From: Aurantiacibacter atlanticus
Lineage (GTDB): Bacteria > Pseudomonadota > Alphaproteobacteria > Sphingomonadales > Sphingomonadaceae
NCBI RefSeq assembly: GCF_001077815.2
Contig: NZ_CP011310.1
Span: forward strand, 620,001-684,000
Length of the DNA stretch: 64,000 nucleotides
Direction: 5' to 3'
The notes beneath the pieces are model-generated. The model was not told the DNA's origin. It was given only the letters and a program-made list of their open reading frames with translations, and made no database searches. Position numbers and translations under genes: made by a program. This document shows, one piece after another, positions 1 to 8,129 of the stretch (the first letter of the stretch is position 1; each line of letters starts with the position of its first letter).

Positions 1-1
1 C

Positions 2-85
2 TCAAACCGTGGTTTCTGGCGTCATTACAAGAAAGTCATGCTGGCATCCGATCCGCAGCCGTCTCCGGCAGTCGCTGTAGCGTAA
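2..85 (+). CDS. C-terminal end of ring-hydroxylating dioxygenase alpha subunit (partial)
   Basis: Only the last 27 codons lie in the window, in the frame starting at base 2 and ending in TAA at 83-85. The peptide contains NRGFWRHYKKVM, which resembles the end of Rieske non-heme iron oxygenase large subunits (R-x-F-W followed by basic residues). The beta subunit begins 58 bases downstream, the usual alpha-beta order. The Rieske and mononuclear iron domains would be to the left of the window. The fragment is short, so the call leans on the neighbour. Confidence 0.55.
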   Translation, partial: SNRGFWRHYKKVMLASDPQPSPAVAVA

Positions 86-143
86 TTTGATCGCGGCCGA
101 GCGTATCGGCAAACACACTAAATATACTGAGGATGGCGAGGCC

Positions 144-632
144 ATGGTTACAATTGAAGAGCGTGTGCGGATTGAAGAATTTTTGTTCAAGGAGGCGCGG
201 CTCGCTGATGAATCCTGCTATTCTGAATGGGAGGCCTTGGTTGACGATGATATGCATTACTGGGTGCCTGTCAAAGAAGATCAGAAGCAGGAATCCGATC
301 AGGTTTCGCTTCTCAATGACAACCGTGCGCGTCTTGCCACTCGCATTCGCCAGTTGAATACCGGTGTTCGGCATGCGCAATTGCCGCCTTCTCGCATGCG
401 CCGGGTCATCTCGAACATTGAAATCGAAGCCACGGGCAATGATGAATATCTCGTCCGATCAAATGTCGTTCTTTATGAATACAGGCTTCAGGCGGTTAAA
501 GAGATGGAAGTATGGCCTGCGCGCGTATTACATAAGCTGCGGGAAAAGGACGGCGAACTGAAAATGTTCGCCAAGCACATCTTCCTGCTTAATTCTGAAG
601 GGCCCATTCGGGGTCTCTCCTTCATCATCTAA
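144..632 (+). CDS. Aromatic-ring-hydroxylating dioxygenase beta subunit
   Basis: This 162-residue protein is the small subunit of a Rieske ring-hydroxylating dioxygenase, the alpha3beta3 enzyme that adds O2 across an aromatic ring to give a cis-dihydrodiol. The beta subunit is structural. It shows the family pattern: an N-terminal amphipathic segment, then RLADESCYSEWEALVDDD and MHYWVPV (residues about 18-42), NDNRARLATRI, and R-V-I-S-N-I-E near residue 107. Length is at the short end of the family (about 160-190). The ATG at 144 is chosen because a GGCGAGG stretch lies just upstream; the frame is open further left but lacks a good ribosome site. First complete gene of the catabolic operon. 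Confidence 0.85.
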   Translation: MVTIEERVRIEEFLFKEARLADESCYSEWEALVDDDMHYWVPVKEDQKQESDQVSLLNDNRARLATRIRQLNTGVRHAQLPPSRMRRVISNIEIEATGNDEYLVRSNVVLYEYRLQAVKEMEVWPARVLHKLREKDGELKMFAKHIFLLNSEGPIRGLSFII

Positions 633-670
633 AGCCTGGGAGGCAATTTCCGGATTATCGCAAAAACACA

Positions 671-1855
671 ATGAATACACTCAGGAAAAATTCAGCAAAG
701 GCAGCCATTACCGGGCTGGGAGAAAGCGCATTTTCCCGCAAACCCGGCTCGACGCCCAGGGTTCTGGCCGTTGAGGCTTGTCTTGCTGCTGTTGCTGATC
801 GTGCGATTGACATGAGTGCAATTGATGGGCTGTTGCTGAACAGGAGCCCGATCGAAGATGGTAGTGTCCTCCCGCTCCATCTGAAACGCGATCTCTGCTT
901 GGGCGATTTGTCCTTGCTGGCGAGTATCGAAGCGGAAGGCAGTTCTGCGATACAGATGATCCAATATGCCAGTGCCGCGATTGCGGCCGGCACGGCGACC
1001 AATGTACTGTGTGTTTTCGCCGATGCACCTGTAGGCGCCGCTGGTGCAGGTGCCTCCTATTCCATATCCATGGACATGACAGGTCTGCCCGGGTGGGATG
1101 AGTGGAATGGCCTGATCGGTGCGACAAGCGGCTTCGCACTGTCGGCCCAGCGCTATTTCCACCTTCATGGCGCTGATTCACACACGCTATATGCATCAGC
1201 TGCGGCAGACAGGGAATGGGCCTCGCATAATCCCAAGGCGTTTCTCCGTGATCCGCTGAGTGAGGACGAGTATTTCAATTCCCGCTGGATTGTGGAGCCG
1301 TTGAGGTTGTTTGACTGCGCTTATCCAGTGAATGGCGCTGTAGCGGTGTTGGTTAGCGCAGCGCAGGATGCGGAGGACGGCCCCAATCCACCTGTCTATC
1401 TGCATGCTTTCGGACAAGGTCATTCCGGGGCCCGACATTTCGCCGGTAATGAGCCGGAAACACTAACTGGCGCAGAAATTGCGGCTCGAACTCTGTTGAA
1501 CGGGATTGGCGCGACGCCAGCATTATTCGACTATTGCGAATTCTATGCCCCTTTCAGCATCAGCACAATTCTCTCCCTTGAGAATTATGGATTGTGTCAA
1601 CCGGGTGAGGCAGGGGAAATGATCGCCAGCGGCGCGACGCGGCCCGGCGGCCAACTGCCGATAAATACCGGGGGTGGGCATCTTTCATCCTATTATCTCC
1701 AGGGAATGACGCCAGTTCATGAGGCGGTTATTCAGGCGCGCGGTCATGGGGGTGAGCGCCAGGTGCCCAATAATGATGTCGGACTTGCCACAGGCTTTGG
1801 CGGTCGGATGGAATATCATGCGGCAATGACCGTCAGCCCACACAGGCAGTTGTAA
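671..1855 (+). CDS. Thiolase-like protein without the active-site cysteine (Ltp2/SCP2-thiolase type)
   Basis: A 394-residue thiolase-superfamily protein. The position that holds the nucleophilic Cys in true thiolases reads EAEGSSA (residues 87-93), with no Cys nearby, so Claisen thiolysis is unlikely. The late His-containing loop is kept as GGGHLSSYY (334-342), and tyrosines occur at 288, 292, 341 and 342. Ltp2-type lipid-transfer thiolases work with a DUF35 partner as retro-aldolases on 3-hydroxyacyl-CoA esters and, as I recall, use tyrosines near 294 and 344. A DUF35 gene follows after one base, and an acyl-CoA ligase comes next, so a CoA-ester side-chain aldolase is the best guess. The substrate is unknown. 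A weak ribosome site precedes the ATG. Confidence 0.75.
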   Translation: MNTLRKNSAKAAITGLGESAFSRKPGSTPRVLAVEACLAAVADRAIDMSAIDGLLLNRSPIEDGSVLPLHLKRDLCLGDLSLLASIEAEGSSAIQMIQYASAAIAAGTATNVLCVFADAPVGAAGAGASYSISMDMTGLPGWDEWNGLIGATSGFALSAQRYFHLHGADSHTLYASAAADREWASHNPKAFLRDPLSEDEYFNSRWIVEPLRLFDCAYPVNGAVAVLVSAAQDAEDGPNPPVYLHAFGQGHSGARHFAGNEPETLTGAEIAARTLLNGIGATPALFDYCEFYAPFSISTILSLENYGLCQPGEAGEMIASGATRPGGQLPINTGGGHLSSYYLQGMTPVHEAVIQARGHGGERQVPNNDVGLATGFGGRMEYHAAMTVSPHRQL

Positions 1856-1856
1856 A

Positions 1857-2279
1857 ATGGCGGATCGTATTGGCATATCACCCCTGACGGAAAACGGACC
1901 CTTCGTTGGCGAAATCCGGGAGCGGGCCGAGGCTGGCACTCTTTGCTGTTTGCAATGTTCGAACGGCTGCGGCGTGACGGACTATGCCGCGCGGATCTGT
2001 CCCGCATGCTCGGGACCTCTTGAATTGGGCGAAACCGCTGGCAGGGGACGGGTTCATTCCTTTGCGGTTAATCACATCAATTACACGCCGAAATTGGAAG
2101 CGCCTTATGTCATCTTGTTCGTTGAGCTTGATGAAGGCTGCCGGCTCGCAGCGCTTCTCGACAAGAACGAGACGGGCATGCCCGCCGTTGGAGATTCTGT
2201 AAAATTCGCAAGCGCAAGTGACGGAGCCGTGTATTTTGACTACTTAAAGACACCTGAGAGCGAAATAGCGCTTCGGTGA
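1857..2279 (+). CDS. DUF35 zinc-ribbon/OB-fold protein, partner of the thiolase-like protein
   Basis: A 140-residue protein with two parts typical of the family: a rubredoxin-like zinc ribbon at about residues 29-51 (cysteines in CCLQC and CPAC) and an OB-fold acyl-CoA-binding domain from about residue 60 (RGRVHSFAVNH, then YVILFVELDEG). Such proteins bind thiolase-like subunits and complete their active site or CoA pocket. The gene starts one base after the thiolase-like stop codon, which implies coupled translation and a 1:1 complex. It has no enzymatic role on its own that can be read from sequence. Confidence 0.85.
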   Translation: MADRIGISPLTENGPFVGEIRERAEAGTLCCLQCSNGCGVTDYAARICPACSGPLELGETAGRGRVHSFAVNHINYTPKLEAPYVILFVELDEGCRLAALLDKNETGMPAVGDSVKFASASDGAVYFDYLKTPESEIALR

Positions 2280-2286
2280 AAAAGGG

Positions 2287-3969
2287 ATGAGGTTGGATAT
2301 GGATGCGGTTTTAGATTCGAAATTGATGGATAGCACGCGCACCGTTTCGGACGGTTCAGGCTCGAACCTCCATTACGACAATAGGCTGGAGGTTCTTCCC
2401 CGCGATCTTGTTCGACGTACGGGAGTGAATAATCCGACGAGAACAGCTTATATTTGCGGAGATCGCCAAGCAACTTGGGGTCAGATGCATGAACGCTCTG
2501 ACCTGATCGCTGCGGTCCTTTTGTCTAAGGGGGTCCGTGTAGGTGATGCGGTCGCCATTATCGCCCCTGAGTGCATAGAAGTATACGAACATTTCTTCGC
2601 TTGCATGAAGATGGGTGCAGTCCGTGTCGGAGTAAATCGAAGGTTTGCTCGGCCCGAAATTTTGCATGTGCTCAAGGATTCAGGCGCCAAGTTCTTCTTT
2701 GTTCATGCAGCATGCGCCGATCTTTCGGATCAGCTCAAGGAAGATTTGAGGCAACTCGATATTACAATTATCGGGTTTGGCGGCGAGCATGGGTTTGAAG
2801 AAGATCAGGAAACACTGATCAATGCTGTCGAAACCGTGCCGGAAATGCCGCCGCTTTCAAGCGCTGACCCACTTTTTTACAGCTACACCTCGGGGACTAC
2901 CGGGGTACCAAAGGGCGCAGTGCTTACCAACGGCGGCGTGACGATGACGATTCTCCACGCGCTGGCGGAATTCGGCTTCGTTCGTGACGATCGCTTTTTT
3001 CTGCCTACCGGCAACGCCTGGGTCGCCGTTGTTCTTGCCTTTCTCGGTCTTGGCAATGGTATGGCCCAAATCATTGCCGACGGGGATTACAATCGGGAAA
3101 CTTTCTTCGACACTGTGAAGGAGCAAGCGGCAACGACGTTCCTTCTTGCCCCGACAATGCTGAAGTGGGCTCTGGAAGATAACAAGAAAACCCCGTTTGA
3201 TCTGTCTTCTGTTCGTATGATTATATACGGATCATCTCCTTCTTCCCCGCATCTGATCCAAAGCGTTCATGAAACCTTTGGAAAAGAAATGGTGAATGTT
3301 TACGCCCTTACAGAAACCACCTGGGGCGGGGTTACTTTTCTTTCACCTGAAGATCATCGCATTGGACTTACTGAAAAGCCTGAACTGCTCTCTTCAGTAG
3401 GGCGTCCGGCATCCCATTTCGAAATATCGGTGCGAGATGAGAGCGCCCAGCCAGTTCCTCAAGGAGAAGCTGGCGAGATCTGGCTGCGTGGTCCAACGAC
3501 GATGGCAGGTTATCTCAATCTGCCAGAGCAAACTGATAAGGTTCTGAAGGATGGTTGGTTACGTACCAATGATATAGGTAAAGTGGATGAAGACGGGTAT
3601 CTCTATCTTCTGGACCGCAAGAATTTCATGATCATCACCGGCGGCGTCAACGTCTATCCGGCGTCGGTTGAAGGGGTCATGGGCAAACACCCTGACGTTG
3701 CAGCAATCTGTGTTATCGGCCTTCCGCATCCCGAATGGGGAGAAGCGGTTGTCGCTGTGGTCCGCCGCAACAAGTCGGGCGGACAGGTTGGCGCGGCCGA
3801 TCTGATCGAATTCTGCCGGGACAAGCTCAACGGTCCATCAACGCCGAAGCACGTCTTTTTTACTGACGAAGAATTCCCGCTAACCTCTAATTTCAAAGTC
3901 CGGAAGAATGTAGTTCGCGATCTTCTTCTGTCGAAGCCGACCGATATTCCGTGGGATATCGAGGAATGA
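2287..3969 (+). CDS. Acyl-CoA synthetase / AMP-dependent ligase
   Basis: A 560-residue member of the ANL superfamily that would activate a carboxylic acid to its CoA ester via an acyl-AMP. The P-loop YTSGTTGVPKG is at residues 200-210, the adenine-binding YALTETTWGG at about 339, the hinge region DRKNFMIITGGVNVYP near 447, and a C-terminal Lys in NFKVRKNVVRD. Acid specificity cannot be read. It sits in the dioxygenase operon after the thiolase-like/DUF35 pair, so it probably loads a side-chain acid for that pair. The ATG at 2287 is close to its AAAGGG; an in-frame ATG at 2299 is the alternative. The coding sequence is noticeably AT-richer than the later housekeeping genes. Confidence 0.88.
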   Translation: MRLDMDAVLDSKLMDSTRTVSDGSGSNLHYDNRLEVLPRDLVRRTGVNNPTRTAYICGDRQATWGQMHERSDLIAAVLLSKGVRVGDAVAIIAPECIEVYEHFFACMKMGAVRVGVNRRFARPEILHVLKDSGAKFFFVHAACADLSDQLKEDLRQLDITIIGFGGEHGFEEDQETLINAVETVPEMPPLSSADPLFYSYTSGTTGVPKGAVLTNGGVTMTILHALAEFGFVRDDRFFLPTGNAWVAVVLAFLGLGNGMAQIIADGDYNRETFFDTVKEQAATTFLLAPTMLKWALEDNKKTPFDLSSVRMIIYGSSPSSPHLIQSVHETFGKEMVNVYALTETTWGGVTFLSPEDHRIGLTEKPELLSSVGRPASHFEISVRDESAQPVPQGEAGEIWLRGPTTMAGYLNLPEQTDKVLKDGWLRTNDIGKVDEDGYLYLLDRKNFMIITGGVNVYPASVEGVMGKHPDVAAICVIGLPHPEWGEAVVAVVRRNKSGGQVGAADLIEFCRDKLNGPSTPKHVFFTDEEFPLTSNFKVRKNVVRDLLLSKPTDIPWDIEE

Positions 3970-4356
3970 GTCAAGAAAAAATGCCTGTGTGACCGCCTGA
4001 CCAAAATAATTTCTCGGTGAGACGAATAATTGCAGCAGTAAATCAGATCAGATGTGATCCGCGGTGAATTGTTGCGGTGGCGCGACCGAAATTATAAGGG
4101 AAGTATAATGACGCAACGTCAGGAATTGTTGCGCCCCATAGGTGAGATTTCTGCCCTTGTTCTTCGCGTGATGCTTTTCCTCTGTCGCCGGTAAGGTATT
4201 GGCGTCTTTTGGTGAATGGCTGTTCCCTGCAAGATCTACGCTCGCCACTTGGTCGCGCCAAGGCATCTGGTGTCGGAAGTGAAAGCGTTGTTCATCCGAT
4301 TGAATTCTACACTGAACTCAAAAATAATTGCGCAAAGCTGTGAAGGGGGATCCACT
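3970..4356 (+). other. 387-bp intergenic region, probable internal promoter of the meta-cleavage genes
   Basis: No gene is recognised. The stretch is AT-rich and carries a dyad at 4046-4059, two direct copies of GAATTGTTGCG (4066-4076 and 4123-4133) and a possible promoter: TTGTTG at 4069-4074, 17 bases, TTATAA at 4092-4097. A TATAAT at 4104-4109 is a second candidate -10. The frame of the downstream hydratase is open back to 4216, but there is a clear ribosome site before 4357. Confidence 0.4.
4046..4059. promoter_or_regulatory. Operator-like palindrome GATCA-N4-TGATC
   Basis: Two perfect 5-bp arms, GATCA and TGATC, with a 4-bp spacer, lying about 20-45 bases upstream of the candidate promoter elements and 298 bases before the hydratase start. 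The shape fits a dimeric repressor or activator site. No regulator gene is in the window to pair with it. Confidence 0.35.
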
Positions 4357-5139
4357 ATGGATCGAGAAATAAGGGAAGCGGCTGACCGTTTGTGGGACGC
4401 AATGCAATCGGGCGAAGCGTGTGCGCCGGTCCGCGACCTGATTGGTGAACGTGAAATCGAAGCGGCGTATAAAGTCCAGGAGCTGAATACCGAGCGCAGG
4501 CTTGGACAAGGTCGTCGCATCGTGGGCCGCAAGACCGGGCTGACCGCGAAATCGGTGCAGGCGCAACTCGGCGTTTCGCAGCCTGATTACGGGATGCTGT
4601 TTGACGACATGGACATACCGTCAGGAACCGAAATTTCGGTGTCGGAGGTGATGCAGCCCAAGGTCGAGGCCGAGATCGCCTTCATCATGGGCGACATCCT
4701 TGATACCGAATTGCTGACTTCTGCAGATATTATCGCTTCGGTCGACTTTGCAGTGCCTGCGATCGAAGTCGTGGGTAGTCGGGTTCAAGATTGGGATATC
4801 CGCATCCACGATACCATTGCCGACAACGCGTCGAGCGGTGTGTTCGTGCTGGGCGATTCCCCACGTCGGCTGTCGGAAATCGACTTGCGCCTTTGCGGAA
4901 TGGTGATGGAACGCCGCGGGCAGCCCATATCGAACGGTGCGGGAATCGCATGTCTGGGAAGCCCGGTCACTGCCTGCCTTTGGCTGGCCAAGGTCATGGC
5001 GCGTGAAGGTCGCCCCCTCAGTAAAGGCGATATTGTTTTAACAGGTGCTCTTGGGCCGATGGCGCAAGTGGCTGCGGGCGACGCTGTCACGGCACGCATC
5101 AACGGGCTGGGCTCAGTTACCGCCTGCTTTCAGGATTGA
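4357..5139 (+). CDS. 2-hydroxypenta-2,4-dienoate hydratase (DmpE/MhpD type)
   Basis: A 260-residue protein of the fumarylacetoacetate-hydrolase-like hydratase/decarboxylase family, which adds water to 2-hydroxypenta-2,4-dienoate to give 4-hydroxy-2-oxovalerate in the lower meta-cleavage pathway. Recognisable segments are [17 protein letters not shown] (about 50-66), the metal-ligand region [11 protein letters not shown] (about 97-107) and D-N-A-S-S-G (about 155). Length matches the usual 261. The ATG at 4357 follows GAAGGGGGATC, an excellent ribosome site. It is followed by the aldehyde dehydrogenase and aldolase, its pathway partners. A paralogue (7153-7926) follows later; the first position in dmpEFGHI order argues that this copy is the hydratase. 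Confidence 0.85.
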   Translation: MDREIREAADRLWDAMQSGEACAPVRDLIGEREIEAAYKVQELNTERRLGQGRRIVGRKTGLTAKSVQAQLGVSQPDYGMLFDDMDIPSGTEISVSEVMQPKVEAEIAFIMGDILDTELLTSADIIASVDFAVPAIEVVGSRVQDWDIRIHDTIADNASSGVFVLGDSPRRLSEIDLRLCGMVMERRGQPISNGAGIACLGSPVTACLWLAKVMAREGRPLSKGDIVLTGALGPMAQVAAGDAVTARINGLGSVTACFQD

Positions 5140-5156
5140 ATGGAGTGACTAACGAG

Positions 5157-6104
5157 ATGGTTGATAATCCCAAACGGAAATGCGCGATCATCGGGTCTGG
5201 AAATATCGGCACAGACCTGATGATCAAAGTGATGCGGACGTCAGACGTCCTCGAAGTGGGCGCGATGGTCGGTATCGATCCTGAGTCCGATGGTCTCGCC
5301 CGAGCCCAGAAGCTTGGCATTTCAACCACCCATGAAGGCATGGATGGCTTGGTAGCGATGCCGATATGGAAAGATATCGACGTGGTGTTCGATGCGACCT
5401 CGGCCGGGGCCCATCACCACCATAATGAACTTTGCGTGCGTGACGGCAAACGCATGGTGGACCTGACGCCGGCGGCCATCGGCCCCTATTGCATCCCCGT
5501 AATCAACGGGGAAGAGCATCTCGATAAGAGCAATGTGAACATGGTCACCTGCGGCGGCCAGGCAACCATTCCTATCGTTCACGCCATCAGCCGGGTTTCC
5601 GAGCGGGTTCCATATGCAGAAATCGTGGCTTCAGTCGCTTCCAAATCGGCCGGCCCCGGCACGCGCGCCAATATTGACGAGTTTACCGAGACGACGACCT
5701 TGGGAGTGGAAGTGTTGGGGGGCGCCGAAAACGGCAAGGCGATCATCATCCTCAATCCGGCAGAGCCGCCGCTTATCATGCGCGATACCGTTTATGCATT
5801 GTCAATGGGCGGCGATGAAGCTGAAATTGAAAAGTCGGTGAACGAAATGGTCGCGGCTGTACAAGAATACGTGCCAGGATATCGCCTCAAGCAGAAGGTT
5901 CAGTTTGAGCGGTTCGGCGGCAACAGGACATTGAAAATACCGGAAATCGGTGAATTTGAAGGCCTGAAGGTGACGGTGTTCCTCGAGGTCGAAGGGGCAG
6001 CACATTATCTGCCGGCTTATGCCGGTAATCTGGACATTATGACATCTGCGGGACTGGCTATCGCCGAACGCATGATGAAAAATCCAAGAAAGGCGGCGTT
6101 GTGA
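5157..6104 (+). CDS. Acetaldehyde dehydrogenase (acylating)
   Basis: A 315-residue enzyme that oxidises acetaldehyde with NAD and CoA to acetyl-CoA, receiving the aldehyde by channelling from the aldolase encoded next. It begins with a Rossmann motif [13 protein letters not shown] (about 8-20), has the catalytic-cysteine loop [15 protein letters not shown] (about 127-141, Cys in VTCGG) and the [19 protein letters not shown] segment near 163. Length agrees with MhpF/DmpF (about 312-316). ATG 5157 is preceded by GGAG at the right distance; a TTG at 5136 overlapping the previous stop is less likely. The stop overlaps the aldolase GTG by four bases. Confidence 0.95.
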   Translation: MVDNPKRKCAIIGSGNIGTDLMIKVMRTSDVLEVGAMVGIDPESDGLARAQKLGISTTHEGMDGLVAMPIWKDIDVVFDATSAGAHHHHNELCVRDGKRMVDLTPAAIGPYCIPVINGEEHLDKSNVNMVTCGGQATIPIVHAISRVSERVPYAEIVASVASKSAGPGTRANIDEFTETTTLGVEVLGGAENGKAIIILNPAEPPLIMRDTVYALSMGGDEAEIEKSVNEMVAAVQEYVPGYRLKQKVQFERFGGNRTLKIPEIGEFEGLKVTVFLEVEGAAHYLPAYAGNLDIMTSAGLAIAERMMKNPRKAAL

Positions 6105-7153
6105 CTGGACTGATCAAAGATCCGACGAAGGACAAAATCTACGTGCAGGACGTGACCCTGCGCGATGGCATGCACGCTATCCGTCATCTTTACGGAATAG
6201 ATCACGTCCGGAAAATCGCTAGCGCGCTTGACCAAGCCGGCGTCGATGCAATTGAAATTGCGCATGGCGACGGTATCCGCGGTTCGAGCTTCAATTATGG
6301 TTTTGGCGCGCATTCCGATTGGGAATGGATCGAAGCGGTTGCTGATTCCATTGACCAGGCCGTGCTGACCACACTGATCCTCCCCGGTATCTGCACTATC
6401 ACGGACCTGAAGCGAGCCTATGACGTTGGCGTGCGCTCTGTCCGGGTCGCTACTCATTGCACGGAAGCAGACGTGGCGCGTCAACATATCGGTGCTGCGC
6501 GCGATCTTGGCATGGATACATGCGGCTTTCTTATGATGAGCCACATGGTTGAACCGGAAAAATTGGCGGAACAGGCGCTCTTGATGGAATCATATGGCGC
6601 ACAATGCGTTTATGTGACCGATTCCGGCGGCGCGCTGGATATGGATGGCTGTGCTGCCAGGTTCGACGCCTATGACGCCGTTCTGAAACCTGAAACCGAG
6701 CGTGGCGTGCATGCGCACCACAATCTCTCGCTTGGTGTCGCCAATTCGATTGTTGCGGTGCAAAAGGGTGCGCGGCGGGTCGATGCCTCGCTTGCCGGTA
6801 TGGGCGCTGGTGCAGGTAATGCCCCGCTGGAAGTTTTCATCGCAGCAGCTGATCGAAAAGGCTGGAACACAGGGTGCGATGTCTACAAGCTTATGGATGC
6901 CGCAGAAGAACTTGTTCGTCCGCTTCAGGATCGCCCCGTACGTGTTGACAGGGAAACCCTGATGCTCGGTTATGCGGGCGTTTATTCCAGCTTCCTTCGC
7001 CATTCTGAAAAGGCGGCCGAAGAATATGGCGTCGATGTGCGCGAAATTCTGCAGGAGCTTGGTCGCCGCGGCATGGTCGGCGGCCAGGAAGACATGATCG
7101 TCGATGTCGCTCTCGATATTCAGAAGTCTCGTGAGACCATGGGGGCGTCATAG
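6101..7153 (+). CDS. 4-hydroxy-2-oxovalerate aldolase
   Basis: A 350-residue class II (divalent-metal) aldolase that splits 4-hydroxy-2-oxovalerate to pyruvate and acetaldehyde. It shows the HMGL-like TIM-barrel signature [13 protein letters not shown] (about 13-25, catalytic R-D and H), the [10 protein letters not shown] segment and the metal-binding H-A-H-H-N motif near residue 204. The C-terminal domain forms the interface with the acylating dehydrogenase. The GTG start overlaps the dehydrogenase stop (GTGA), a sign of translational coupling consistent with the known bifunctional complex. Confidence 0.95.
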   Translation: MTGLIKDPTKDKIYVQDVTLRDGMHAIRHLYGIDHVRKIASALDQAGVDAIEIAHGDGIRGSSFNYGFGAHSDWEWIEAVADSIDQAVLTTLILPGICTITDLKRAYDVGVRSVRVATHCTEADVARQHIGAARDLGMDTCGFLMMSHMVEPEKLAEQALLMESYGAQCVYVTDSGGALDMDGCAARFDAYDAVLKPETERGVHAHHNLSLGVANSIVAVQKGARRVDASLAGMGAGAGNAPLEVFIAAADRKGWNTGCDVYKLMDAAEELVRPLQDRPVRVDRETLMLGYAGVYSSFLRHSEKAAEEYGVDVREILQELGRRGMVGGQEDMIVDVALDIQKSRETMGAS

Positions 7154-7926
7154 TGGAAGATCTGGAAGCCCTCGCTGTGCAGCTCGATGATGCTCAACGC
7201 GAAGTGCGGGCCATACCCCAGCTGACAAAAAATCGTCCGGGCCTGACGACTTCCGAGGCCTATGCTATCCAGGCAATGTCCGTCGCGCGTCGGATCGCCC
7301 GTGGAGAGGTGCGTATCGGTGTCAAAATGGGGCTGACCAGCCGGGCTAAAATGGTCCAAGTCGGTGTAAACGAGGCCGCGTGGGGCCGCCTGACCGACGC
7401 AATGTTGCTGGAGGAAGGCGGGACCCTGTCGAAGTCGGCCTTCATCCATCCACGGCTTGAACCCGAAATCGCATTTCTTCTGAAGAAGCGATTGAAGGGC
7501 AAGGTTTCTCCTGTCGAGGCGCTTTCTGCCGTCGAGGCGATCGCCCCGGCCATGGAGGTGATCGACAGTCGTTTTGAAAACTTCAAGTTCGCTCTGCCGG
7601 ATGTTGTTGCTGACAACACTTCCTCGTCCGGCCTGGTTCTGGGTGCATGGCACAACCCTGCAAGCGTTGATTTCTCAAATCTCGGCATGGTGCTTCTTGT
7701 CAACGGACGACCCGCGCAAATCGGTTCGTCAGCTGCGATCTTGGGCCATCCGCTTCGTTCATTGGTCTCAGCTGCGCGGCTTACTGCCGAATGGGGCGAG
7801 GCACTGGAGCCCGGCGATATCATAATGGCGGGCGGAGCGACGGCGGCACATCCGGCGAGCGTAGGAGAAACGATCAGCCTGGAAGTGCAAAATCTGGGTG
7901 GCTGCTCTATTACAGTCGAAGCCTGA
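7153..7926 (+). CDS. 2-oxo-3-hexenedioate (4-oxalocrotonate) decarboxylase-like protein
   Basis: A 257-residue paralogue of the hydratase at 4357, with VGVKMGLTSRAKMVQVGV-like substrate loop (about 56-72), the metal-ligand stretch PRLEPEIAFLL (about 100-110) and ADNTSSSG near 154. In dmp/xyl operons the gene after the aldolase is the decarboxylase DmpH/XylI, which acts on the keto form of 4-oxalocrotonate made by the tautomerase. That position is the main reason for this call. The GTG start shares one base with the preceding TAG. The adjacent tautomerase is broken and no hydroxymuconic semialdehyde dehydrogenase is seen, so this branch may be inactive or complemented elsewhere. A second hydratase is the alternative. 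Confidence 0.75.
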   Translation: MEDLEALAVQLDDAQREVRAIPQLTKNRPGLTTSEAYAIQAMSVARRIARGEVRIGVKMGLTSRAKMVQVGVNEAAWGRLTDAMLLEEGGTLSKSAFIHPRLEPEIAFLLKKRLKGKVSPVEALSAVEAIAPAMEVIDSRFENFKFALPDVVADNTSSSGLVLGAWHNPASVDFSNLGMVLLVNGRPAQIGSSAAILGHPLRSLVSAARLTAEWGEALEPGDIIMAGGATAAHPASVGETISLEVQNLGGCSITVEA

Positions 7927-7930
7927 CACG

Positions 7931-8127
7931 ACGCCGATTTTATAGGTGATGAAACTGGACAGACTGCCACAGGAGCGACCAAAGCCGTGATACCATCGAT
8001 GCACTTGCGCAATCGGTGCGGGTGATTATTCGCGAAGTCCCTGCTGAACATTTCGGTGTCGCAGGCATATCCAAAGCGGAAGAACATGCGCAAGCCAAAC
8101 TCCCGCGACGACGCCAGAAAGGAATAA
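7931..8127 (+). pseudogene. 4-oxalocrotonate tautomerase relic (dmpI position)
   Basis: Between the decarboxylase and the hydrolase lie the remains of a tautomerase. One frame beginning at 7931 reads T-P-I-L-stop-V-M-K-L-D, like a tautomerase start (M-P-I-L-x-V) whose ATG is now ACG and with an internal TAG at 7943. A second frame, offset by one, carries RDTIDALAQS then VRVIIREVPAEHFGVAGISKAE (7986-8081), the conserved second half of 4-OT. The middle looks shortened. The catalytic Pro1 therefore cannot be made as one piece with the rest. The core frame runs without a stop into the hydrolase gene. Position matches dmpI exactly. The exact number of lesions is uncertain. Confidence 0.75.
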
Positions 8128-8129
8128 GA

